From assembly GCA_013396915.1 (NCBI GenBank), contig VWZL01004332.1:983206-1047205 (forward strand): 64,000 nucleotides of DNA, given 5' to 3'. Below the pieces are notes generated by a model. The model saw only the letters and a program-made list of their open reading frames with translations, was not told the DNA's origin and ran no database searches. A program made the position numbers and the translations under genes. Source of the stretch: Stercorarius parasiticus. Lineage: Eukaryota > Chordata > Aves > Charadriiformes > Stercorariidae. Below are positions 11,857 through 23,300 of the stretch, piece after piece (position 1 is the first letter of the stretch; every line of letters starts with the position of its first letter).

Positions 11857-13732
11857 TTTTTAAACATCTGCTAAATTGAGCATACTGCTTCCTCTTGAGT
11901 GATATGAGCATGACTCAATGCCCTGTATTCTCATTACAGTTGATAATTCATGATTTTTGTGTGCTATTCATACTAGTTAAATGTTAGATCAGAAGGCATA
12001 TCAGAATTTCTTTTCTTTGTTTCAATGGACTTTAACCCGGTTCATTTTCCTCACATTACCTACCTGTTTCCTATGTTTTCCAACATAACCTTAATAAGAG
12101 ACCAAATTTTTTTCAATACCAATACTTCAGAGAGTTCTTACCAGGTTGTCTTTATAGTGCCCAGGTTATTTAGGGCTTCTAAAAATGCAGATTATTCTCA
12201 GATGATGGTTTTAAGTTTTTAATCATTTTCTGATTTTATTTTGTGCAGCCCTGGGTTGAATTGGAGTGTCTGTGCATTAGTTCTGTGTTTGTACAGATAT
12301 TTTAGAGAGGTAAAGTGAAGCAGGCAGGACTACATTTCCAAAAATGAAAACTGGTTTTGAGTGTCTTTTTTCCCTTTTTGAAGTATGTTTGCTTAAGGTA
12401 ACTGCGTTTAAGCATCCCAGCACTAAATCAATATTTATTGCTGAAAATATAAGACAAAGCGTTTGAAGTTTCTGGTCCAGGTCCGTGTGAAACCATTGAT
12501 AGAGCAGTGAGTCCTGATTACTGTATACCCCTTCTCATCATGCATTGCCTTCCATTTTCGTCATTGAGTTTAGGAAATACATATTCCACAAAATATGCTG
12601 CTTCTCACTTAATCTACCTGAATGTTGCTGTCATCAAGTAATTAAAATAACAAACACTTTGTGAAACAACAGGTAAACAGAGTGGATAAACATGGTATTA
12701 TCTTACTTGTAGCTACTGAGCCTGTAAATAATTAAACAATTATCGTCACTGTCAGGTTATTTTTTTAAGCACCTTTTTCAGGTTGTGGTGTTGTTTACTT
12801 AATGCTTTGAAGTGAAGAAATAGCGATGGAACAGTTAATACAGTTAATAACAGGACTGATTTGTACACAGTGTAAATGAAAGCAGCCTTTAAATCTCCCT
12901 TAGTGATCTCTCCACAATCGCGTAATGACTCGGGAATTTTCTTAATACTTAACTGCAAATTAAGTAAGCTAAGAAGCTAGCCATGTAGATGAAAAATAGA
13001 AAATATCCCAAATGAATAAAAATATTACATAACAGCATTTAATCTGCATATTAATTGTAGCTACAATAATGGCAAGAGTTAGGTTTGGTATGTAGCTGAT
13101 CACAAGACTGTGCTCCAAATGGTACTTGGTGCAGGGGATGGTTGTTTCACTTATGTTTTAATTAAGAAATAATATGGGTGGGAGTTTTTAATAGAGGTGA
13201 AATAAGTGGTATAACTGCAGAAATGCAGCCTTTCAAATGTATTACAGACTTTAGTACCTTCGGAGAATCAAATACTGAATAGGTCTGTCACATCTTGCTG
13301 CTCTATTCTATTGGCAACCAAAAGTCAATACAGCAAAAAGAACTGTAGGGTATTAGGATCTCTTGAAAATACAAAAAGCTACCTTTCTCCTTCAATGAAG
13401 TAAATTGTCTACTATTTTATTGAGTGTTAGGAAATTTTATTTTTATAATCTTATGAATAATCACATCTTTAAAATTCAGTTTGATATAGTGACAAAAAGG
13501 TTGGGGGGAAGGAAGGAGTTTGTAAACAGTAACAGAATGTTCCAACCTTAGTATTTTTAAGTTCATTACCATAAAATGGACTTTTCCATTCAGATCTTTT
13601 TGTTTAATGGTCTGTAGTTCTGGAACTAGCTATACCATAACCCATAATTGTGAATGTTTTTAGCAAGATTTGCATCCCTGAGATTTTAAGTAGAGGTGCT
13701 GGGTGGAAAAATCAAGAAAGTCTTGTGGTTTC

Positions 13733-13832
13733 ATCCTGGCTCTGCTGGTGACTTCTCTGGTGACTGAGTTAGGCAATTAATCACTGCCTCAGTTTCTTAT
13801 CTGAGAGGAAGAGATGATAACACCTCATTTAC
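13733..13832 (+). mobile_element. MIR-like SINE relic (sense)
   Basis: The stretch follows the MIR consensus in order: CCTGGCTCTGCTGGTGAC, then a diverged middle with AGGCAATTAATCACTGCC in place of the GGGCAAGTCACTTAACC block, then GCCTCAGTTTCTTATCTG and GATGATAACACCTCATTTAC in place of the GGATAATAATACCTACCTC block. The order and spacing of four blocks make this a credible ancient tRNA-derived SINE copy. Such relics predate the bird-mammal split. Confidence 0.8.
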
Positions 13833-14009
13833 TTTGAAAACCACATTAATACTTTTATTCAGTATAAACTTGTACAAAGTATAAAATCCCAGAGGAGGAC
13901 CATGTGGTAAAATCTGTTGTGTAGAGTTTGCAATCGAAAGACAATCTCTAACAGTTACAAAAGGCAGACGAAATGGCACATGTAGCTTTTAACAAGCCAG
14001 TAGCTGTCA

Positions 14010-14375
14010 GGGGGCTCCCTGAGGGCTGGGGGATGCCCAGGCCTGGCAGCCAGGGCCTTTTCCCACCGCCCCAGCCAGGAAGCGGGGTAGGCCAGGGGCA
14101 GCCCCAGCCCCAGCCCCCAGAAACCTGTTGGGGCCGGCCTGGGGCGTCAGCCTGTGGGTGAGTGTAAGGATCAGGCCTGGGGAGGGGAACTGGGGTCAAG
14201 CACAGCCGTGGGTTGGCTGGGCTGGTGTGGCCCAGCTCAGCAGGGCCCACAGCTGGGTAGGACAGGGCTGTGGGGAGCTGGTGGCCCTGGGTTGGCCTCC
14301 TGGGCCACAGGCAGGGTGGAGGGAGAGCGGCTAGGGCCAGCAAGGCCTGTGAGTGCCCCCAGGGCATTGGAGGTG
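14010..14375. repeat. GC-rich, CpG-poor island of about 365 bp
   Basis: Composition changes abruptly from AT-rich intron to G- and C-rich sequence made of GGGCTGGG-, CCAGCCCC- and GGCCC-like units, then returns to AT-rich near 14380. I count only a handful of CpG dinucleotides, far fewer than base composition predicts, so it is not a CpG-island promoter. Several long open frames on both strands are a by-product of the low stop-codon density. The units CAGCCCCAGCCCCAGCCCC at about 14099-14117 look like slippage. I cannot assign it to a known repeat family. An acceptor-like CCGCCCCAG (AG at 14073-14074) and a donor-like GTGAGT (14158-14163) lie within it, but nothing else supports an exon. Confidence 0.75.
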
Positions 14376-14639
14376 TGTCTAGGTTGCTTAAACCTCAATA
14401 TTCTGTTTTATTACAAAGTCTGGTATATACAGCCACACCATAACAAAATAATAATAAAAAATAAATACGAAGCTAGGTTTCTCTTTCCCGGTTTATAATC
14501 AAAACAGCGAGTGGTGGTCAAAGCATTTCTTTGGGACTGAGCTGTGTGGCTTGGTGATGGTATGGGTCACACGTTGTCCCTAGCCAAGTGTTAGTCTCCT
14601 GGAAAGGGCCTGGGCCGTGCCCTACATCACCATCCTGAG

Positions 14640-14765
14640 CAGTGAGCTCGCTCCTCTGGGTTGTGCTCGTGCGCGTGCGATGCCCTGTACGTATCTCAAC
14701 GCGGAGTGCAAAACATCTGATTCACTGTATACAAATTTGTCCGGGAATGAGGTTATGCAAATACA
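14640..14765 (+). promoter_or_regulatory. Possible regulatory patch: CpG cluster plus POU octamer
   Basis: Within about 70 bases (14645-14705) there are several CpGs (GTGCGCGTGCGATG, TACGTATC, AACGCGG) in an intron otherwise nearly free of CpG. A perfect octamer, ATGCAAAT (14755-14762), follows 50 bases later. Retained CpGs plus a factor site are compatible with an enhancer or conserved non-coding element, but this is inferred from composition only. Confidence 0.3.
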
Positions 14766-16287
14766 AAGTAGCTTTTATCTCCTGTCTGGTTATTTGCTTA
14801 GGAAGTACTTGAATTACTGTTGTAACTGAATAATTTGTTATTATCAATGTAGCCACATCGTGCACTGTGCTGTAATTGCTAGTGAGAAGATAGAGCCCTT
14901 GTTGCAGGAGGGAGACTGACAGAGAAGAATCTGATTAGCTAATTAAGTTGCAATACTGAGATTCCCTAAAAACAACTGTTGGTCTCCATATTACGTTTTT
15001 AGTATTGCTGTACTGTTGTTTGCTGACAGATTCAGTGCAACTGCTTTATTAGTTCAGTACTCTCTCAGGAAGTGCCCTTACCTTTATGTCCAGCTGTGTC
15101 CTCAAGGCCATCTCACAGCTACGCGTTTTGACCATGATAGTGTAGTATTCCTACTGTAGTAATAATCACTGAACCAGCGTCAAACATCTTTGCTTGTATA
15201 ACAGATATCCCAAATGGGATTAATGACAATTGATTTCCTGCTTAGTGGCCTATAGGCAAGTCATTTATAAACAAGATCTTTCAAGCTGTTGGTCTGTGCA
15301 GAGTGCTTGAAGCACTAATGTAGATCTATGTGTGCAGTTCAAGTGCTCAGTACTTGCCTCAGCGCTGAATTTTGCTGCCTCCCTTATGCCTGTTTAGCAT
15401 AACTTGTCAAGTATTCAGGAAGTCATTAGTATTATGCTGTCACCAAAGGCATGCTCATGGCACAGTCTGATACTTTGCATATTATATGTTTTAAACAGTG
15501 TACAATCTAGGCTGGCTTTTCCTATCATTTCCCTTGATTTTTGTGCAGCATCCGTGACTGTAGCACATAGCAGTCAGTTACAGAGCATGACATCCTTGCT
15601 GCAGCAGCCGTGAGAGACTGATATGAATTCCAGTGCATGTGACTCATCAGTCAGCTCAGTGCAGCTGAGGCTTCACTTTAAATTCTAGCTCTCTGTTCTA
15701 TGAGAGCCACTTACCGATGGAAGAATTCCTGTGATATATTAAACACTTTTATTGAAACACCAGGTTCACTGATAGCATGGCAGCTCCCTGCAGATTCTCT
15801 ATGGTGTATTTTGTTCCCATCATGCTTGATAATTATTGTCTTGTTGCATCATGCTTAGTGAAGGTTTACTCAGATAATTAATTCTAGTGATAGTAAATTA
15901 AAATCGTACATAAATTACGTTCACACCTAGTACACATTGTTTTGAACTAATACATCAAAAGGTCCTTCAGTGTATGTCTGACAAACTCATTTATATATAG
16001 CTCTATAATTGCATACGTAGCTCTTGGCAATTATGCTCCTTATAGGGAAGGAACATATAGCATATTTGATGCCAAATATATGTTTTTAAGATTTAATGTT
16101 AATGAAAGTATTATTATTTAGTTGTTAGTCTGGTAACTCATAGAACATTTCTATTTCTAAAGAGATATGGCCAAATAGATGCTTAATTTCATCCAGCAGG
16201 AATCCAGGAAGACAGATTTGCTTCTTTTCATAGCATTTCTTAGCCACAACTATACATTGACTTTCACTGTCAAATTGCTAAGCATTA

Positions 16288-16312
16288 GCTAACCCAAATA
16301 CTTATTTTTCAG
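16288..16312 (+). promoter_or_regulatory. 3' splice site of the KCNMA1 exon
   Basis: The acceptor is CTTATTTTTCAG, with AG at 16311-16312. A good branch-point candidate, GCTAAC, lies at 16288-16293, with its likely branch adenosine at 16292, about 20 nt before the AG. The polypyrimidine tract is short and interrupted by AAATA, so the acceptor is of moderate strength. The branch point is assigned by motif and distance only. Confidence 0.85.
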
Positions 16313-16477
16313 GAAGCCCAGAAGATCAATGGTGGTGGAGATACACAGGCAGATGGGGCCTGCAAACCAACAGATGAAAAAGAGGAGAATGTGGCAGCAG
16401 AAGTGGGTTGGATGACCTCTGTGAAGGATTGGGCAGGAGTCATGATATCTGCCCAGACATTAACTGGCAGAGTACTT
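16313..16477 (+). CDS. KCNMA1: KCNMA1 (BK channel, Slo1) internal coding exon: S0-S1 loop and start of S1
   Basis: This exon encodes 55 residues of the pore-forming alpha subunit of the BK potassium channel, a plasma-membrane tetramer opened by voltage and intracellular calcium. The translation begins [10 protein letters not shown], runs through an acidic stretch ([10 protein letters not shown], residues 21-30) and the near-invariant block [10 protein letters not shown] (31-40), and ends AQTLTGRVL, which leads into transmembrane helix S1. In the family this is the C-terminal part of the cytoplasmic S0-S1 linker. Residues 1-20 are the variable part; from residue 29 the sequence matches vertebrate Slo1 as I recall it. 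Length is 3 x 55, and both boundaries are phase 0, so skipping this exon would keep the frame. The preceding exon (N-terminus, S0) and the next (rest of S1) lie outside the window. Codons are clean, with no stops or frameshifts. It is probably coding exon 2; the number is from memory of the mammalian gene. Confidence 0.97.
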
Positions 16478-16483
16478 GTAAGT
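16475..16483 (+). promoter_or_regulatory. 5' splice site of the KCNMA1 exon
   Basis: The exon ends in CTT and is followed by GTAAGT at 16478-16483. The six intronic bases match the vertebrate consensus exactly. The cut falls between complete codons (phase 0), as expected for the GRVL/VVLVF junction of the family. Confidence 0.93.
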
Positions 16484-19400
16484 TTTCCATGATTTTCTAT
16501 ATCCTTCTATTAAAGAACATTTTTTTAACAAACACTGTGTCCTAGCATTAGTGGAGGCACCAGCACTGAGACAATCCCAGTTTTCTCTTTCGGAACTTAA
16601 ATAGCAGACTAATTCCTACTGCAAGAAAGAAGAAGAGACAGCAAGTAAGAAAAACAGACTTCCAGCTCACCCTCTAGCTTATTTCAGTATTCTGGCACCA
16701 TGATTTTGAACTGTGCTACAAACACTGAGTTTAGTAATTTCATATTATGTGGTAAAGCTATAGGCCTATTTTGTCTGGAAGTAAAAGTTGTGCTAGCAAA
16801 AATGGAAGCCAACTTGGAAAATAAGCACAATGTTACAAATGTAGATAGTGGTCAGAACTGTGAAGCAAAGACAAGTTTGAATTGGCTATGCAATGGGATT
16901 TGTGATACTTTCAATAGACTAGTAATGACTTTGTGTTCTCTTGATCTTTTTCTTTACTAATGTAAGAAGTTCTTCAAAGGTGTGAACAGTTACTTATCAA
17001 ATAGAGCCCCAAGTCAGATACTGATAATAAGTGGTTTAAAGTTCCATTGAAAAAACTTTATAGTTTTCATTTTATTTGAATATAATTATTTTATAGCCTT
17101 GTCAAATTATACTTAATTGCCAAGGGTTTTCTGTGCTGTTTGTGGAACCAAAACTGGAGTCTGTCACCATATCTTTGACATGTTTGGTCTAGCTTTTAGT
17201 TCTTCCCCAGTAACCTTACAAAACAACTTCCTAATTTATCAGATGAGCTTGTTCAGGTGCTTTGTGAGTGTTGGAACAAATATTTGTATAGGCTGCTCCT
17301 ATAATTACCTCTTTAATATTTAAACTTCATGGCTTCCCACAGGTGAAGGAAATAAAGGCCAACAGTGTGGAAAATACATGACAAAATTTATTTTTAAAGG
17401 TCACAGCTTCACATCCATGCAGTTGTAGTACAAAATTGGACATTTACATCAACATAGGACCATTTGCCCAATTCTCTCGTGAAATCAAACATTTCTATTT
17501 AGACAATAGATGCAAATCAGTAGTCAACCTTTAAAGTACAGACTAGAAGGCCTTCTTTGTACCTTTAGAAGTACTCAAAAACTTAAGAATTTTTTTTTTT
17601 TTAGTTTGAAATTTTTTTTGGAAAGAAGATTTTCCAAATCATTGCCTTTCAGTGCATCTACCAGAAAGTAAGGGATGTTGCTTGTTTTTCATGATCTGAG
17701 TCATTGGAGGCAGTGAAATGATTTAATACATTCCTGACAAACACATTGGCTCTGAAATCTTTGAAAGAGATGATTCCCCTCCACACTGGTTTTCTTAAAA
17801 ACATTTAATTCATTTGGGTGTTTGTGGGGGAGGGAAGAGTTCTGTAACTGAAATAAAAGCCAAAAAACCCAATCAAACCCAAAGATGTTCTTAGTCTCTC
17901 CCCCTCCAATTCTGTTGGTAAAAGAGGAAGAATTAAATTTAAAGACTAAACAAAAGAAAAATTAAAACCTTCTCAAACCTTGAAATATTTTGCTTTTGAC
18001 TTCAATTAAATGTTCTGTTTCAAATAAAAATAAATCAAGCTCTTTAAGTAGCTGAAACTTTCTGTAAAACCTATTTGTGATGGGCCTGCCAGCAATGTTT
18101 GTTTTGCATTGTGGAAAAAAACAGGCTTGTCATTTAAATTTTGGCAGTGTTTTTTACATGTACATGTTAGAGCTAACTAGGTGGAGCAAAGATACGAGTA
18201 TTGTGCTAATTAATCTCCATATACAGAAAAACTTTCACACATTCTCTGTGGAAGTGATTCTGAAGACTGGCAGAATTAACTGTCTCCGTGGAACAAAAGC
18301 TTCTCATACTGGTGCTCCTCTGTAAAACTCAGTATAGTTTATACCTACTCTTTATTACATTTTTTGGAGAACAGAAGAATTGGTGCTGCCAGTTCCATGT
18401 GTTGCTCCACAGAAATGGGCAGTTACGTCTGGTTCTTCAATACAAAATTCTTGCCTTGAGTCGTTTCTTAGTATACTACTCCTGTATCATGTGAGTATCT
18501 AAAAGCAGGTTTATTGAAAAGGGTAGTGTCTCAAATATATCCTGTTAATATCTCCACTTGTGTCCTTAGGTCTTGGTTACGTGAAGTATGAGTTGCCTCT
18601 GTTCCCTGCTCCTCAGAGTGTTTTTGTATCAATTCCAACAGAGAACTATTAGGAAACAGATTTCTTTTTTTTCATTCTCTAGGAGTAGCTTTTCATTTTT
18701 CATTTCAAGAATGAGAAATTTACTTGTTAAATAATTAAGCCAGCAAATTTTCAAAACATTTGACCATCACTTGTTTTATCATTTTGTCAACTTTGTGTTT
18801 CATAGCATGTAATTCTTGTCTGTCAGTGACAGGAAGATTAGACAGAACAGATGTAAAAAGTGACGTGTACATGGGATGTGGCTAATCTTGCAGTTGATTC
18901 TGTAGTTTAGGTGAATATTGTAGAGATAAACTGCTGAAATAGAACTAGACGTTCTTACCTCTTTAGGAGCTAAATTCTACACTTGACATTTCATAAGTGG
19001 TTTATGCACAAAGGAATATCACACTACCAAGTTCCATCTGAAGGGCGGGCTTTGGAAGAAGACAATTGTAAAGGGTGATTCAGAACGTCCCTTAGATAGA
19101 ACTCCTTTTTCTTTTCTGAAGTAGTGCAGAAAACTGAGCTGGCTAGGCATGGTGCCTACAGTTGTGTGGTTAGAATATCCTTTTCTCCTCATTCTTTAGG
19201 TTTTAAAAGCATGACTGGAACTTAATGCTCTTGGTGATGCAAACTTTGAAAATGTGACTTGTGGTCTCAAATAACGTAGATGAGAATTTTACATGCAGTT
19301 TAAAAATGTATCCATATTAAATTGCATATGCACGTGATTTAAGAACATGCTAACTGAACCCATGCAGTTCTGTTTGCAGTTGGTGTTGAGTGGCATAAAT

Positions 19401-20075
19401 ATAAGTAACAATAAAAGGCAACAGTTTACTTAAAATCTGTTTAGGGAAATACTGATTTACTTTCAAGTGCTATATAATGCTGTAGATGATGGAAGTATCA
19501 GATAAACGTTCCTGAGGTGGGTTTCTCAAAGAAGAATCAGACACATTCATAATTAATCTGAAGCAGCAGGAAATTAAAGGTGTTTATGAACTGATTTTGC
19601 TTCCTGAAATTAATTTTTTTTTTAATCATTTGAGTAAGAAGAAAAAGGCTTCCTTAATTAGGTAAAGTGCTTGATGTACAGGAGAAAGTCATGTGTATAT
19701 TGTTGAAGTTACCTCAGTTCAATCTAGGCCACAGTTGAATGTGGACTCTCCTTTAAACTGCCAAAGAAAGAAAAATCATTATTTCAATTGCAAATCTGAA
19801 AGATAAAATGATGGAGCAAACTGTTGCTTTGTTCCATTTTTAACACGTGACCTGTAAACACATAGCAGAGATATGAGCTTTGCTTGTGCTAAGCACTACA
19901 TGGTGGTTTTACCTACAGCCTTGACTCTCGCAGTACCTAAAAGAGACAGTCACAAACAGGCAAATGTGTGTTAAAATGGAGTGTATGGAGTGTATAAGGC
20001 TTTACTTTTTAATCACTGTGTGATGAACATGTCTTTTAGATTGGCAGCATTGAAAGAAAGAGGAGAAGAAAAGCC

Positions 20076-20104
20076 GGGGTGGGTGGGGGGAAGAGGGGAT
20101 GGGG
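20076..20104 (+). repeat. G-quadruplex-capable G-run
   Basis: Five G-runs (4, 3, 6, 4, 4) are separated by T, T, AAGA and AT. This fits the canonical rule on the sense strand, about 3.6 kb downstream of the exon. An isolated GA-rich lead-in (20051-20072) precedes it. Confidence 0.8.
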
Positions 20105-22585
20105 ATTAATGGCAGTAGGTTATTAATTATTTAAGTTGTTTAGTACTAACTTATTTAATTAGATTATTTAGGTTGCTTTCTTAATAGTTACTAACCACAT
20201 TTAAAAACCTAAAGATGAGGAAGTGGTATATGAATATATGAAGGTATTTTCTTAAATTAAAAAGTGACTCTATGTTCCCCAGTATAGATTAAAATAAAAT
20301 AGAAATTTTCTGTAACATAGTTTGGAATGTATAATTGTTGCTACATTCTCATCATCTCTCCAGAAAATCCAACAGTAATTCTTTTTTTCCCAGCTCTAAC
20401 TGTCCTCTGTGTCCAAAGGTTGAAAAATGCAAGTCTTGACAAATCATTCGTAAGATAGAACAAAATTTTGAGGTTAGTAAAACTTGGGACTCTGCTTGGC
20501 AGAGGGTCTCATTTTGCAAGGTCTGCACGTTAGTTTCTGAGAAATTGTTGTCAAAACTTTAGAATGTGATTAAAAGTCAGAATCAAAGACCATCCAGTGA
20601 ATAGAGAGGGCACTAAATGTTTACTATGGAAAGATTTAGACCTTTGACTGGACTTCAGAAGTACTCTTAAAAATGCTAGAAGACCTCACTGCTCATTCAA
20701 GGAAAGAGAAGAGTGGCATCTGTCTGTCACTCTATAAAAATGTTAGCCTTCTAATTTGTTTATAATGATTGCAGTTTGATTATAAATACCTGTGGTACTG
20801 ATATGAAACTCGTTGGCGAAACTCTCGCTCAAGCAAACGTTCTTAAGTGTAAATCAGTTCTTTTTACTTAGAGAAGACAAAGGTTTTGTCCATAAATATG
20901 TCATAAAGAGGAGACTCATTAAAAATGATATCAAATAAGAGTACTCTAGAGGGCAAAAAAACCATACATGAAGCAATGGAATTAAAAGTACTGGTGGTTG
21001 AATGGTTTTTTGTTGTTTTTTTTTTTCTTTTTTTGTAAAGTTTGTATTCAGAGGAGTTGCTTGAGAGCTGGTAGAGTGTTTTGAAAAAATACAACTAAGG
21101 AAAACCAGTGGATTTTTAAATATGAAGTAATTATAGTAGATTTTCCTGGAAAAAGTGTAAATATGCTATATACGGCTTTTTTTTTTATAGGATATTTTCT
21201 CAGCTTGATTTGTTCTTGCTGCATTTTTTTTTTTTTTTCTGCAGGAGAGAACTCAAATTCTTTTAACATTGAAGGGGAAAAAAACCAACCCACCACCTCT
21301 TGCAATAAGTTACAGTTGCCTAGCAGCCAAAGTGAAATTTAGCAGCACAGAAATTTTGTGGGGTTTCTCCTGCTTCCAAAGGCAGTAACAGTTCTCTCAT
21401 GACTGTAATGAGAATAGATGCTCAAAGGATAATTTGGTATCCCTGACAGAAATGAATTTGGAGAGGGCAGGCGCATTTGGTATACATACAGATTTTTGAC
21501 AGTGTTCTTGACAATATCAGCTATTTTACTAGATTTGCAAGGCAGGAAGAGAAACCTTGAGCAACCTTGAATATGCAACATCTCAGAATTTAAATATGGA
21601 GCTTAACAAGCTTTCTCAAGGATAAACAAAGCTCTTATAAATTTTGGTCTTTCTTTTTGTTTCCATTGTGGGACCCTGTCATCCTGGAGATGTCTTGCAA
21701 CCAGTCTTCTTGTGGAATTTTTATTCTGAGTACCTGTAAGGTTCTTAGGATGCAGTTAATCTGAATAAGACTTATTTTAGAATAAAATGTATTAATTGAC
21801 TTGACAATAGAAATTGAATATATTCTTCAGTGATTTAGTCTTTCATACTCATAATATCCCAAGCCTTTAACAAATCCAAACATGCCATGATTTTTTCAGC
21901 AGTGAAGCACATCCATTCTTAGATAACAGGATTTGTTTTGCAGTCTGTTGGTTAGGATGTTACAATTTTTCTTAGATGGTTAAGGAAAATTTGGTATGGC
22001 CTATAAATTCCCCTAGTTAGGCAAAAATAACTAGTGCCGTATCTTCCCTTGTATTGTGCTCTAGGTTTCTGAACTAGAGGAGTGGGAAGAAGCCTTTCTC
22101 AGCCTCCAGGTCTGACTGCACAGGCAGGAACCACAGGATGTGCCATGTCCTCAGTGGTCTGGGGGTTTGGTTTTGTGGTGTTTTTTTTTAGTATGTCGTT
22201 GAATCAAGACACATATCAAGACTTTGTGCTTTTCATAAGCAAGTAAGATAGTTCACAAAAGCTAAAGAAAAATTGGGGTTTCTCAGGATGTGAAAGATTT
22301 CAAAAGATACGCTAAAGTTTCAGAACAAGGTTTACTGTCGTGCTGTTTCAGGAGAGAGAGCGTACTTTTTATTTTTTTCCTGCTTTACTGAATCTACTTT
22401 CAATTCCTAGCATAAAAATGAGATTTTACGTGACCATTTGGGACTGCTAAACATTTCTGGAACATTATAATGATTATAAGTTATCTAATCACATTAACCA
22501 TTAATTTGCCTTTCTACATGTCCCTGAGGATGACAGAACAATAAGTAGCTCTTAATAAATAAAGTATACAACTGTCTCTTAAGGC

Positions 22586-22691
22586 AGATAACTATTTTTA
22601 TTTTATGGATGAAGAAAGTAAACTACAAAGGAGCTGATGACGACCTCAAAGTGTAGCACACTCATACCCATGGCAGCAAGTATGTGGCAGA
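22586..22691 (-). mobile_element. MIR-like SINE relic (antisense)
   Basis: On the + strand the order is ATAACTATTTTTATTTTATGG, ATGAAGAAAGTAAACTACAA, then GACGACCTCAAAGTGTAGCA and GCAAGTATGTGGCAGA. These correspond to the reverse-complement MIR blocks TATTATCCCCATTTTACAG, ATGAGGAAACTGAGGC, CTTGCCCAAGGTCACACAGC and TAGTAAGTGGCAGAG. It is strongly diverged, but colinear over about 100 bases. Confidence 0.72.
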
Positions 22692-22807
22692 TCAACTTCA
22701 TTGTGTGTAAAAGTAGGGCAATGTATCAAGGGGAAAAAAATCTAAACCACAATTACATGATTCTGAGGCCAGAACTGGTAGATTTTTGGTAGAGGAAAGT
22801 TTTTTGG

Positions 22808-23300
22808 CGTTGTTATAGATAGTTCTCTGAAATAATTGACTGGCTCTCAGCACCGTCAAGAACAAGACAGATGACATAATTTTGCTACTTAAAAAATTTT
22901 TATACCCACATCTTGAGTACTGTGTGAAGTCCTTATTTTTGTATCTTAAGAGTGATGGAATAAAGGACAGAGAAAGGCAACAAAAGCAATAAGGATGCGA
23001 AACAGCTGCCTTACTAGGTAAAAATTGCTGGGAGTTTTCAGTTTGGAGAAAAGGCTGGTATGGGATACAGTCAGCTTTCACAAAGAAAGCTGGCAGACAA
23101 CCTATGCCAAACTGTGTTGTTAACCAGATGCTAAACCAAGGGTGATTTATGAAAGCTGTTAGAGATTAACTTAAGGGAAATTTTTAAAAAGTGTTTTTTT
23201 CATATGAGGATCAGTGAACTTCTGCATTATGTTTTTTTTGTAAAGGGAGACTGTGTAGACAGTGTCAAAGTATTAAAAAAACGCATTGGACAAATGGGCA
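22808..23300 (+). mobile_element. Ancient CR1/L3-like fragment, sense orientation
   Basis: Plus-strand translation gives diverged remnants of the C-terminal part of CR1-clade reverse transcriptase in correct order across frames: VVIDSSLK.LTGSQH near 22810-22850 (family LGVLVD..LNMSQQ), PHLEYCVKS near 22905-22931, ERQQKQ near 22970-22990, a SLEK-like stretch near 23040-23053 (family FSLEKRRL), and VKVLKKRIGQMG near 23264-23300 (family LEVFKKRLD). There are many stops and indels, so it is much older than the three antisense CR1 copies. L3/CR1-Mam-type age is likely; the subfamily is not determinable by eye. Confidence 0.75.

Larger units (their letters stand above)
1..16312 (+). other. KCNMA1: KCNMA1 upstream intron (3' portion)
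   Basis: Everything before the exon reads as intron. It is AT-rich, with stops in all frames and no other region resembling a BK-channel exon. Apart from the separately listed repeats, hairpins and GC-rich patches, I see only unique AT-rich sequence in 1-2900, 4360-10020, 10070-11810, 11860-13730 and 14770-16287. Open frames of about 60-110 codons here have no recognisable domain, and most overlap frames on the other strand. The 5' end of the intron is outside the window. Confidence 0.9.

Noticed and set aside
13948..14367. Long overlapping open frames (139, 114, 68 and 62 codons) in the GC-rich island
   Set aside because: Low-complexity Pro/Gly/Trp-rich translations on both strands are what high GC content with few stops produces, and they have no start context or domain.
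21180..21245. Poly-T tract ending in CTGCAG at 21243 as a splice acceptor of an exon
   Set aside because: The acceptor looks strong, but I found no credible downstream donor with an open, recognisable coding segment.
22698..23081. A 127-codon open frame on the minus strand
   Set aside because: It lies antisense to the ancient CR1/L3-like fragment and has no recognisable domain, so it is a chance frame.
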